Position numbers and translations under genes: made by a program
Notes under the pieces: generated by a model
Told to the model about the DNA's origin: nothing
The model's input: the letters and a program-made list of their open reading frames with translations, nothing else
Databases searched by the model: none
Source of the DNA: Ancylostoma caninum
Lineage: Eukaryota > Nematoda > Chromadorea > Rhabditida > Ancylostomatidae
NCBI GenBank assembly: GCA_037903475.1
Contig: JBAJFG010000559.1
Coordinates: forward strand, 248,001-312,000
Length of the DNA stretch: 64,000 bases
Direction: 5' to 3'
Shown: in pieces, positions 22,428 through 34,258 of the stretch
How the letters are laid out: each line of letters begins with the position of its first letter
Numbering within the stretch: the first letter of the stretch is position 1

Positions 22428-22589
22428 TATGGAAATGTGGTACGTGTCCTGAATAAGCACTGCTGTCCATCCGCACACAACTTCAAAATATATTCCACGC
22501 AGATACGGGACTTTTTGTGATTAAGTTCATGCTTGGAGGGAACACTCTACCATGGGTCTGCTGCCCTCTAGGGTTTCCATAGTTATAAC

Positions 22590-22750
22590 CGAGTATTCTT
22601 ATTCGAATAAATATTCGAAAAATTCGAATATTCGAAAGGTCAGACATTCGAGAAGGCCGTAATGTTCGAAAATATTCGACTTCGAATATTCGACAGATGA
22701 CACTATTCGAATATGTTCGAACATTCGAATACATTCGACATTCGAAGACA
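22590..22750. repeat. ATTCGAA-rich patch
   Basis: More than a dozen copies of TTCGAA/ATTCGAAT-type palindromic words in 160 bases. Similar but shorter patches lie at 26,450-26,590 and 55,183-55,285, with single words near 31,370, so this is a dispersed simple repeat. Confidence 0.75.
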
Positions 22751-25203
22751 GTTTGAGACTCAAGAGGAGAAAACACGTTTTCTTCTACGTTTCTGTCAAA
22801 CTCTCACGAAAGCCGGCAAAAGTATTGACCGCCTTTTGGGACACATAAATTGTATAGAAAATTGAAATTGGATAGAAGACTAAGTGTGACCGTTCAGCAG
22901 CCTAGAATCCTGAGAACAATGTAAAACTAAGCCTCCCATGTATTCAATCCATTTTATCCCTAATTTTGCCAGTCGTCAACAGACAAGACGGGAGAAGGAT
23001 CCACTACTGCAATGAAAGTAGCCATTTTTGGCTTGATCCAGGATTTTTCTGAGGTGTTTTTGGGGAATGTGAACAGCGCTAAGAAATAGCATATGCTAAG
23101 CCTTCCACAAATCCGCGAATGAAAATTACCAGCTGCTCCTATCGATGCCATGATTTAACTTTGTTTCCGTATTTGTTAACGGCGCAGAGGAGCTTCATGT
23201 CAGTTCCTTTTGTTCTATCATCAAAATCACCACATGACCGAGAAACGATATTCAGCAGGAGCGCACTTCCCATAGGATCGATTATGGGTCTAAAAGTGGG
23301 CCGTTCCTTTCCTAAAAACATGTTTCTCCGGCTCACAACGTAAGGACAGCGACGGGGGTTTTGCACAAAAAATCATTCGTGAGCTTTCCAGTTCCAAATT
23401 AGCAATCACCGTACTCTTCCAGTTTCGAACAGTTGGTGTGTATCACATGGGCGTTTTGAAGCAGCAACTACACAGTATGGCTTTGCGTGTGGATTGTTTA
23501 TGAGAAACAGAGAATGAATTCGACGACGTTCCTTTCGGCGCATCAATCACGTCTCCTCTTGTTTTTTCCTTTGAGCTGCTTTCAAGAATGGAGATAAAAA
23601 TGACAGGACATAGTCTCATATTGTTCGCTATATTGTTTTCTGTATTTTTTGAAGGAATTCGTCACATCTATGCAAAATACGGAGGTTTTCACGAGCCATT
23701 TCAAGCGGGAAATACTTGTGCCGCACCCTGTATAACAATGTTTCGAACATTCTGACCCGCATTGCCTGGTTTGCTAAAGAATATACATATCCGTGCTCGT
23801 GACCGTGGGTTCTTTGCTGAAAATTGGTGCACGGTGGTTAGGGAAGGGGGAGGATTATCACAAACTCCATATGGATTTTGCACCACAATCACATTTTCGT
23901 CGGTTCACGATGCAAAATATGTATACCTATAATGGTACTGAAGGATGTTCATTCGTCATGGAGTTCACCTGAAACAGAGAACGGTTCGTAGATTGGGCAT
24001 TCTCGGCTTTACGTGGAAAGGTATAACTGATTCCAGGAAGCTGCGGCATCCCATTACCGCTCACTTGTTAGCTTTACCTCGAAAGTAAGCTACAGCTTTA
24101 TGTAGTACCTCATGTTTCTCATGTTTGAAAGGTCTTATTGCTTCTAAGGCTGTCTTTTTTGTTATTCATTGTGATAGCTCGATTCTCTTGGAGTTCTCAG
24201 AAAGGATTACGAAGTAGCAAGCAATTTGTTTGTCCTAGATGTGAACGTATTTAGTACCTTTGTGAATATTTCATTGGTACGAAAGCCGGTCCAAGAAAGT
24301 TTGTTCCATTTGGTTTTCCGTAACTTCGCGAAATTATAACTTTCGTGAATCACATGACAAATATAATTAGCTAAGACCATTGACTCACGAAAGAACCGCA
24401 CATTCGTGCTCGCTTAGTACTGGGGCAGACCAGAAGCGAGAAATCGCAGATTCTCGGGTGGTAGTAAACCTCCTGGAACGGCAACGAAACGATGAGCAGA
24501 AGGTCGCAGTGATCTGTCAGCTCTGGTTTGCAACCATCAACTAGCTAGGAGCTAAGTGACAACTGCGGTCTTTGAATGATGAGGCTTTCGCAAAACCTTC
24601 AAACCCTTAGAGGTTTCTAACCTTCACAGATGGGATACCCGTTGTCCCCATAGTATGCTGACATATCTCTGAACCATGGATTCGAGTACTGACGGGACCT
24701 TATGTGATCATTATACCCCAAGCGGCCAGTGAATCTCTTCCTCGTAACCTAACTCTGATGTGTTAAGCTCACAAATGTAATTGCGTGCCCGTAAAATATG
24801 TGGGGTCTAATCTGAGAAGGTGTAGGGCTCAGCTGTCAAAATTAGCCACCAGGAAATCGGAGTCATCGATGATCTCCTGCGGAAAGTCATGGTTATCGAG
24901 ACAGTGGGAACATCGATCAGCTGGGTGTACCCGGAAATGCGTCTTCACCGAAAAGGAGTCAGCACGCTCGACTGGCTACAACGATGAATCCGAACCATGA
25001 GCAAAAAGTCCTCTGGGGGACTTTTTCGCGAAACGATGAGGCCGCCGTCTGCGTCTCGCGCGCCGCACACTCTTTCGCTGCCGGTGTCCTCGTCCTTTCA
25101 TACTGGTGATAAGTTCAGCGTGACGGTGAGGTCATAGTTCGATTTCGAACTGTGAGTTCATCTGCAAGTATGGTCTCCGTTTCGTAACAGTATTTAAGCA
25201 TCA
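22751..25203. other. No gene recognised
   Basis: AT-rich, with only short frames. A short perfect stem (AAAAAGTCC ... GGGACTTTTT) at about 25,002-25,025 is the only structure noted. No exons could be supported. Confidence 0.45.
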
Positions 25204-25507
25204 TACTTGGAGAACCGGGCGCGTGTGGCGCAGTGGAGGCTCGCTGCGCTGCACACGATAGATGGTTCGATCCCGCCCGAGGCCAACCAAGCCTTCCATC
25301 CCTCCGGGGTCGGTAAATTGGTACCAGAGGAGTCTGGGAGGATGAAGCACTGACTTGGTACATCGGGGGCCCCCCGCAAGTCATTGTACAGGGCACATAC
25401 GCATTCAACGCCTCTACGATGCTCAGATGAAGTCGAATTCGTGGCGCATCCCTCGTGACGGGATTGATTAACGCCGACCACCTTGTCCTTTATCCTTACT
25501 TGGAGAA
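25204..25507 (+). mobile_element. tRNA-derived SINE with 11-bp target duplication
   Basis: The body is 25,215-25,496 (282 bp). An A box (TGGCGCAGTGG, 25,226-25,236) and a B box (GGTTCGATCCC, 25,264-25,274) show an internal RNA polymerase III promoter from a tRNA. The body continues with GGGTCGGTAAATTGGTACCA and ends CCTTTATCCT. The target TACTTGGAGAA is present perfectly at 25,204-25,214 and 25,497-25,507. It makes no protein and would depend on a LINE for movement. The perfect duplication suggests a fairly recent insertion. Confidence 0.88.
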
Positions 25508-28500
25508 GCATGTTCGTTCTAATGAAGCTTACATCACTCTCCCGCAGTTCCCCGTGAGCTGGGAGTTAGCTGCCTTAACATTCATCATTAATTGACAGTT
25601 TCAGTAGGTTTACTACCATCCCTCATCTTTTGATGTCAAATTTGCTAACCGTTTTTTTTTTACAAAGTGTGGATGATGCATAAGGATTTGATGATAGTTG
25701 AACCGTGTGCTCAGTCAGAAGTGAAATTTGACCGACCACTGTGCTGAGGTAATTAAGGCTTTGAGCGCCTCGAGAACTTTTTTCGTTGCATTATCGGCGA
25801 CATTTTCAATACACAACATTTGGTATCTTTGATTGTGCAGCTGTGAAGATGCAGCTCGGAGTAGGTAATACGGCAAAACTTTTAGAAACAGCAAAGAAGA
25901 TACAGGAAAAGTGTTTATCTGTGCTTCTCCGGGGAGGGAGAGGGAATCCTAGGTTGTGTCGGACCTTAGCAGTGGGATCGGTAGGCAACGTTGCCTCTGC
26001 ATCCTTAGATTTCCATAAGTCCTAACGTCAGCGAGAACTCTCCCGCTTGCAGACTATAAATGCCTGGTTTCCATAATGGATTTTATTGTGGGCGCTGAGA
26101 CTCTTGGACTTTGTGTGGTCCGTATGCAATATAGAAATGGTGGTTCAGTGGATATCTTTATCTAACTGTACAATGTGAGTGCAAAGAGTAAAGTGAGTAA
26201 CGAGCGCCTCGTGCGGCTTACAACATCATACTGACTAGAAACTATCATCTCAAGCATAAGACGGGTCAGTCCCGCCTACTCCACATGAGGTACAGTAAGG
26301 GCGGTGAACATGAATGCTACAAGGATCATCGATCTGTCGATGATAGATTTCTTACCATGGAAGAAAATTTATATGTATTTGAAAGAATTTATAATCCTTA
26401 GGAATCAGACCAGGACATTTACGCCAATCTAACACTTCACCAGTAAAATTTATTCGATTATTCGATTATTCGAATATTCGAATTCGAATCCTTTTAAAAT
26501 TTCCAGTTCGAATATTATTCATTCGTTGGAATGGTTTCGAGAGCCTCGAATATTCGGTATTCGAATATCCGAGGCTAGTTCTCGAATGTGTTAACTATAG
26601 TGTTTTCTAGTAAGAGACCACGAAATCCATTTGAAAGTTTGCTTAGACCCAAATCGAGATCAACTCATTGGAAGACCTAGTACTGTATGACGTTCTAGGA
26701 CAACACTTTGAAAGAATATTCCGCTTTGGCAAATGTTTGGGAGACCTATATCCGAAAGAGAGACCTACAGGAATGAATGAGAGATAATAGAAGCCCTAGG
26801 GTTTCCCTTTCTTCAGGATTCAAATTTTCAAAAACAATGGTACTCGAATTATTTTTGGATATCCATTCAGTTTTTTTGATTTCATACGTTTTTTTTTTGG
26901 ACCTAGACATTGTAGTGGAGCAAGAAAAAACGAAAGATTGAATATAAAAAATCGGAATGTTGCCTTTTTGGTCCGAGCAATAAAATTTCAAGAAAAGAAG
27001 GAACGTTTCATGACAAATGATGGAACATATCATCAAAAGTCAAGCAAGAGCAGAGGAAGAGCAGAAAAAATCACGGCGAAAAAATGATGAGGACAAGAGG
27101 ACACGAAAATCGTTTGGTCAAGACATCGTGAGGAAAATCAAACAATTATAACATGATATTTTTTTAACATCAAATGCATAAGCTTCTTTCCGGTTTTGAA
27201 TATCTGGTTTGTTGTTGGTTTAGATAATTCTGCTGTTGTTCAGTTTCCAAGCCCTTTTCAATTTGTTCCTAACATGAGCGCAACTGGAGTGCATTGAGTG
27301 AATAAATAAATAAATAAATAATTACGTTAAAAAATTGGAAAGTTATCAGGCGTGAACACTTCTGGGAAGCACTTCAGTGGTGATTACAAAGTGAGTTTCC
27401 GTCGTGCTGATAAGGAGCCCTCGCTCGTGGTTGGCCGAGTGACCGTCATCCGTGAAAGTTCAGCAGACAACTAGTAAACACTACTATCGCTTGTCTCACA
27501 AATATTTGCTTGTTTCTTTGCAGGTGTCCTTGAATAAAAACCCGTCACCTCATCGCTAACCCTCCGCACACCCCATTGCTCAGTGTTCGTTGCACTCGTT
27601 GATTCACTCACGCCTGATTTGGTGCATCGAGAAGACGTCTTCGATGTTGTTACGTACTTTTTGTTGCTGCCTTGCACTATGGGATTTTCTCATCAATCCA
27701 GTGGCTGCTCTCATCTCCGTTCTTTCTATAGCTCTTTCTATCTGTTGCTCCGGAACGTTCGAGCAATCGTGGGCTAACTCACAGATCAAGTCTCTGAGGG
27801 ATAGAAAATTATAATTTTACACCAATAAAATGCAACATTTTGCGTGCAACGATCCGTCTATATTCGAAGCATTAGATGAGCTCAATAGATACTGAGTTAG
27901 TGTTTCTTGTTTCGAGAAAACTTGCTCAACGTGCCAGTCCAGTAAACCCGACAGGGATCTGTTTGTAGTTGAAGTCCTATTACTAGGTCATGTTTTCCCG
28001 GAATCCCGCCCCTAGGGAGTACTTCCGAAATCGATGTCCCATCAATATCCCATGCGTTCTGCCTAATTCTAGCTACTCCATGAAATGTTAACTCTTGACT
28101 ATATAGAGCCCCGATGAATTTTTATAGGAATTTTTCCGAAAAAAAATTTTCTCCATTCGCTCCTCTTCTTCCGACAACGTCCTTAAGTGCCGTTCATTCA
28201 TAGCATACATTGAAAGTACATACCTCTCATCTGTTCTCCTTTTAAATTTTTGTGTAAAGAGGAAGCGTTCGCAGGGACTTACAACGGTGTTGCAAACTAA
28301 ATCCAGGATCAGCGAAGTATGTGTTTGAAACCAATTTTTTTCTATTCAGAACTGCTCTGAATGCTATTCTTTATTAGCCAAACAAATGCTGACTGAACTC
28401 AGGCCACAGAAGCGAGATCAATGACTGTGATTCCGGCAAAGTGAGATCGTAAAGTGGTATTACCACGGAAGAAATATCAATAAATCCACCACCACATGAA

Positions 28501-31500
28501 ATCTTTCAGCTAACTACTTCAAATGTGTAGCCACCAATGAGACGCGAAGTTACATTTTACGGTGATTTTTGGGATCTTTAAAAGATTTTTCCCTTCAATA
28601 TACAAAATTTTCTTGACTCGATTCCCTGACCATCAATTCCACTCTGCGAAGAGTATGCTAAACTCAATGCTATGCACTACGCCTCGTATAAACATCGAAT
28701 GCTGAAGTAAAAGACATTTCTTTTATGCGGCTGAATCCGCTCATCCATGAAAACAGTTATGGCCGGTTTCATGGGCGAACTGGCGAAAGCAACCCTATCA
28801 GTGACTTCATGGCTTTATGCGATGCCCTCACTCCCTTGGAGAGGTCCACAAATCCTGTTACGCGTAACTGATCTGTGCCGCTGGCGCAGGTGCAGCCGTT
28901 TAGCGTAACCTTGGGAAAACAAGATCTGCTTCACTTTCGAAGAGACTCCCTTCTTCTCCTAGATATCTTTGTTCTATTGTTTGCTTCGGTGCACACAAAT
29001 GATTTAAGCATGAGTCCACGATGCAAAATACAAATGGAGTCAAGTAAGTTGTTCCAATGAGGTTAAATAACCTTAAGTAAAATCTTCCCTGTACGTACGA
29101 TAGGAACGTATAGTATACGTAAAGGCAGTTTAGTAGACATTTTATTATAGGCAACGAACAGAAAGAGCAGCTTCTTTTGGCCGAAATTGTATGCGAGAGC
29201 TTCAGCTTAGTTAGGTTCCTTCTCTTTATGACTCCGGAAACATTGGGAAGCATCATCGGAACGATGCTGCAACCACCAAAGCTAGAGTCTTAAGCCTCAA
29301 TAATTCGCGTAAATCACAATTACGTATGCTACTACTATGTACACTGAGTTGAGGAAAAAACAGAAAAAGATAATCTGCACCTCAGTTTCCATATCATTTC
29401 TGGACATTTGCAAAAGGTAAACTTGTGCCAGCAATAAGCGGGAGAATACTTGATGTTTGCACGGGATGGCGGAAAATTACACGTGCGCAATACATTGCCG
29501 CTAAAACTTTACGTTTGAACCCTTGCACGTGAATTATCGTGAGTTCAGTTTTCAAGGACAGTTTGTAGACGTTTTGCTGATCACAAATTATTGAAAAGTT
29601 CTCGGTGTTTTCTATATCATTTGGGAGAAATGCAGTAGGAAGCTAAGAGATGCCTCTTGCTATTCTCGCAGACAAAAACAACATTCTATTTTGTGCCACT
29701 GCTCCAGCAAAAGAGAATCTTTCGAGTCTGAATTTTTGATGTGAACTGAGCAGGTCCTGAACTACAACACTGACTAGACTAAGGATTTCAATATATTCGA
29801 AACGATGTAAATTAGGGTGATGCCCAATGTGCAATGGAGAAGTTCGGCAAGATTTTGTTCGGAAATACTTAACTCTGGTTACTATTAGTTAATACTTTAC
29901 TCAGCACAGGAGAAATTTGAGCCGAAACAGCTGTATTGCCTTCATAAGCACCATCTAATATCTGAATTGTGTCACCAGAACCGAGTCCTTGTACCGAATT
30001 TTATTCGATTCAAGGCTGGTGCACGGGTGATTTTAGGCCATCCTGCAAAGGAGTATTATTCATCTAATATCGAGTTAAGACATTTTTTTTTTGAAACACA
30101 AGCAGTGCACATGGTTCGATTTCTATCCAGTGAAGACCACCTAGTAATCTTTGAATTGTGGCTTCCAACATGAGACTTACGGCATCCCTAGACTAAAGAG
30201 GCATAAAAGTATCATCAAACAAGCAGCTTTGGAAACCGGTCTCAGTGAGAACCGTGTAACAGTGCCGCACGGATCGAGTTAATTCGAAGCAGAACTGGAG
30301 CAGTTGGCTGTTTCATTGCCCAGTAATAATCACTGGTATGTATGTCCAGCAACACCAACATTAACGCCACGTAGCAGTAGTCCTCGTGAGCTCTACTCAC
30401 ATTTAAGACGTAGACAACATAGTCTTGCGCTCATACGTCTCTTCAAAAGATCTTCCTTTCCTCAGATTGCTTCTGCTTTTTGAAAAAATTTCTTTACCCA
30501 GTGTGTCAAATGATAGCCTCAATTCATGAGATGACGGTATGCATTCCTCACCCCCATACTATTCCGGATTGAATGAAGAATCGCTTCCATCAAACTGCTC
30601 TCCCTAAAAATCTATCACGGAATGCTATTGCAGCTGCTTTCAGTGCCGGACGTGGCTTCTTAGCTCCCTTTCCTTTGTAATAGCATGGCCTTCTGATAAA
30701 CGTGCCTTCCTGCGAAGAATTCGCAAAAATATTCTGACACCGCCACGTTTCCATGAATCAGCACACTATCGCAGCGAAATTAAGTGAAAAAATAGCATAG
30801 GAAAGTCGCAATGATTCACTTACACACTGATATCGGTGAGCATTCATGGCATAGCCTTAATTTTAGAGAACTGAAGCCCATACCTCCCTCCAGTAGCTTT
30901 CGAACGGGGTGAGTGGAGGAGATGAAGGCTTGTGGACCTTATTGTTGGCTTAGACATTCGATATTCCTGATAGTTTTCCAAAATATTAATCAAGTAGTTT
31001 TCCAAAATATTAATCAAGTCCACTGAACTACTTTGATTTCCAGTTAGTTCAATAATCTGCTCACGAAACCTAGAAACCGAGTTTTGCGTCGGTATGTATG
31101 GGTTCTGCATAGGGTTGAGAAAATCGTGAGTTTTTCGTGGGTTCTGCAGCAGATTTGCGTGGGATTTGGATGAGTTTTGAGTATGCATGCGTTTGCATGG
31201 TTTTGGCTATTGTTGGTGTGAAACTATTCATTTTAAAAACTGTGTTTTGCTCGAACACTCTCCTCTTAATGGTTGGATTTGCATTTTTAAATTCTATGCA
31301 AAACACGGTTCCTAGATTTTCCTGAGTGGTGCGCGGCGAATTTTCGGCTGCCCTGCCGAAATTCGAATATTCGGAAAAGTTTGGATCCAAAACTCCAGTA
31401 GAAGCGCAGCCGTTTTTAGGACTAGTAGCAAGGAAGACCTACCATGGAATTTGAGCGGGGAACAGTTCAAAAACCATCTGGTCAAATTCCCACTGCTGTT

Positions 31501-34210
31501 CAAAGCGAAACGACGTTGCATGGCTTCGTGCTCCTAATGCTTTTTCTGCTCGCTCCCTATGCGCTCTCGTTCACGAAAATTTCCATTTCGTGAGCCATTA
31601 CGGAGAAATGCCCGGAATGTGCATGTTGTTCTAAGCAAACGAGGTGCCTATGGGAAGAAGTGCGTAACAATTTCTGCTGATGCACAGCACACGCGTGCCC
31701 AGCAGAAACAAAGCTGAGCAACGCGACGAAAGAGTCATCGCGGTGCTTCCTGTGAGAGATTCCAGGCGGATGGGAAGTAGATTTGGCCAAAGCAGTTTAT
31801 CACAATGTTAGAAACCGTAACACAACTCAAGTGCGATCCAGTGTCAAAATCAGCGAACTGCAGCTGTTAAATGCTAGTCCGCGCACGACGGCCAAATTCT
31901 ACCTTCGAGGTTCACTTTGAGAGAATCTGTCACGCAAACTTCCTACTAACCTATCAGAACTATCCCGTCTAGATATAATCAAATCCTAGTGACTTCCGGA
32001 TAATTTAATTCAGTAATTAGTTTACGGATGCATTTATGAACATTGTCTGACAGAATCCGTGTATCCCCATCTCAAAGGTCATAAGGTTGGTCACTTAGGA
32101 AAAGCTTGAGCCCAATGTTAGATTGATAAGGAGTTGTGGCAAGGATTTTTCGTGTCAGTTTTTCTGGCAAGTTACCGCTGTTTAATGAATAGAAACGTTT
32201 TTATTTCTCTATGAGAAAACAATCCCGAAATGGCTATCATTAGCTGTTGAGCAAAGGATACATGCTAGCTAAAAAGGCTTCGAAGTAGCAAGCGTTGCAT
32301 ACACAGCAAGAAAATCGAATTAAAATAAGGAAATTGACCCAATTTTCCGTCAGCCTTGCCACTTCAGCATTTTTGAAATTAAAATGAGCTCGATGCTTTG
32401 TGATATCATACCTACATATGTAATATCGCAATATGCCGTAACTTACAATTAGCAAAAAGGCGAGCAGCAATCTCCAGCATGTTTGCCTAGTCGTTCGGCT
32501 GTATGCCGTTACAAAGACTAGGCGGAATGTAACAGTCCCAATAATTCGAAGATTTTCAGTTATTGTTGCAAAAAGGCTGTTCCAACTACTTGGCTGGCTT
32601 TGGCAAGGACAACCCTTCAAATACTCTATACACTCTCGCGACTGCCAAAAAAAGAAAAGAAAAAAAACCCTTCCGAAGAGGGAACTTTTTGAAGTGTTAT
32701 TGTAAGAACTGCCTTCCAACGCGAACAGAGATGAGCGGCGAGATAAGGGTGGAGTGGCGAACTTATTTCTGCACTTTCCGCTAATAAAAATATTTTCTGG
32801 TGCGTAGCGATGCAAAGTGCGGAAAGGATTGAGCACTGTTTACGAATAACGATCACGGATCTGCTAGACACTAACAACGATCACGGATCTGCCAGACACT
32901 AACGTGCTTCTCTATGTTCAATTCAAATTCTTCATGTATTTGAAAATGAGCTCGTTTTTGTTTGAAACTAGGAAAAAGAAATGCGCTGGCGTGTTTTCTG
33001 GAAGGAAGACGTAGCAGCAAACCAGAAAAAAAGACAGTCAAGGAACGAAAGAAGATTATTAGCTGTTTGCTATCACTATTTCGGTGTCGTTATCTCAGAT
33101 TCCATTTAAAGAAGTATGTGGGTGAGCGTTGCAAAGTTGTGTAGCCCCTTGGAGTGACAGGCAGGAATCCGCGATATGAGTAAGAATTCAAAAAAAAAGA
33201 CTGCTACATGTGTTATCTAACACCCATCACCAAGCAACACTATGTGGAGCCTCATTAGATAATTAGGACAAAAAATTGAATATTCAAGTAGTTTAATCAA
33301 TAATTTAGAAACCGATTCGGGAATTACGAACACTGGAAAAAAAAGAGAGGCCCACACCTTGTTTAATCTTTCCTCCAGGGAGGCATCGCTCTCTCTTTCC
33401 AAGCACTCGAACTTTCGACTTAATGGCATCGACATTTCCGGTCCTATATATTATAGTACGTTCTCTGTCGTTTGTGTCTTGAAACGCGTATCCGTGTACA
33501 TTTACAGAGCCATAGTACGTCCTGCCAACGACAAGCCTCTACCCCTTCTCCCATCCTTAGAAACAGATCTAGGGGCTTGCCAGAGATAGGAAATCTCCTT
33601 TCGAAATGAGTTCTTGTTCAGAGCTCGAGTTTCACTTCTCTTCCTTCCATTTTCATTCATGGTCTCTCCATTGCATTCGAGGTGTGCTGGGATGTCATTG
33701 CTCCCAGTTTCATTCGTAAAATTTTTACGGCTCGATGCATCTCTAAGTGTAGATAACTACATATCTATTTAATTCACTACTTCAGGCACAACAAGGTAAT
33801 ACTATAAATAGACCAAAAAGAAACAAAATATGTTGCAGTAGGACGAAATTAAATTTGAAAAAAAAAACATGACAGCTCGCAGTTATGTAGGTCTACAGCC
33901 ACTCGGATTATTTACTCTACTGCACATGCGAATAAGTAAATAAGCAAACAAATACTGCCCGTCGTGTGCACTGCGGGAAGTGCTGTTCATCTTGCTGCCT
34001 TTTTCGTGCTGTACTCGGCAGTTTTTTGGGGTTAGAGGTGGCTGGGCATGTCTGTTCCCTCGCTGTCAACGTACATCTTGACCCGCCCACCGACCGCCCG
34101 CACTGCCATTGATTTCGGCCGCTGTTGGGCTTCATCTTCGAACTAGATTTCGTTCCAGGCCTCGACACTCAGCCCTAGTCCACACATTCCGCTCTCTATA
34201 TTCCTTAATT
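25508..34210. other. Gene-poor intergenic DNA
   Basis: No exon set or conserved protein was recognised. Noted inside: TTCGAA words at 26,450-26,590, an (AAAT)n tail at about 27,298-27,320, a tandem 25-bp duplication at about 30,970-31,020 (AGTTTTCCAAAATATTAATC twice) and a tandem duplication of about 32 bp at 32,845-32,905 (CGATCACGGATCTGC twice). The 198-codon minus frame at 32,240-32,836 has no coding hallmarks. Material just upstream of 34,211 should include the promoter of the SH3BGR-like gene, with a possible acceptor TTTCGTTCCAG at about 34,148-34,158 that could serve leader trans-splicing. Confidence 0.5.
27604..27801 (-). CDS. Short coding-like fragment, unknown
   Basis: A minus-strand frame rich in Glu, Arg, Gln and Ala (SNVPEQQIERAIERTEM, then MRKSHSARQQQKVRNN) with helical character, ending TGA just after QIRRE. 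It looks more protein-like than its surroundings but matches no family I know. It could be a fragment of a transposon protein or an unlinked exon. Confidence 0.25.
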   Translation of the reverse strand, partial: SLRDLICELAHDCSNVPEQQIERAIERTEMRAATGLMRKSHSARQQQKVRNNIEDVFSMHQIRRE

Positions 34211-34258
34211 ATGGCACCTCTGAAGGTCTTTATTGCCAGTATCACCGCCAATCCAGAG
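34211..34258 (+). CDS. SH3BGR: SH3BGR-like exon 1
   Basis: ATG at 34,211 opens MAPLKVFIASITANPE, the first beta strand of the domain, ending at GAG before GTGAGC (phase 0). Confidence 0.88.

Noticed and set aside
25215..25290. Functional tRNA gene
   Set aside because: The A and B boxes are present but no cloverleaf with a good acceptor stem was found, and the segment is the head of a SINE with target duplications.
32240..32836. 198-codon minus-strand frame
   Set aside because: AT-rich, Phe/Leu/Tyr-rich translation with homopolymer runs, no domain and no splice context; it looks like chance.
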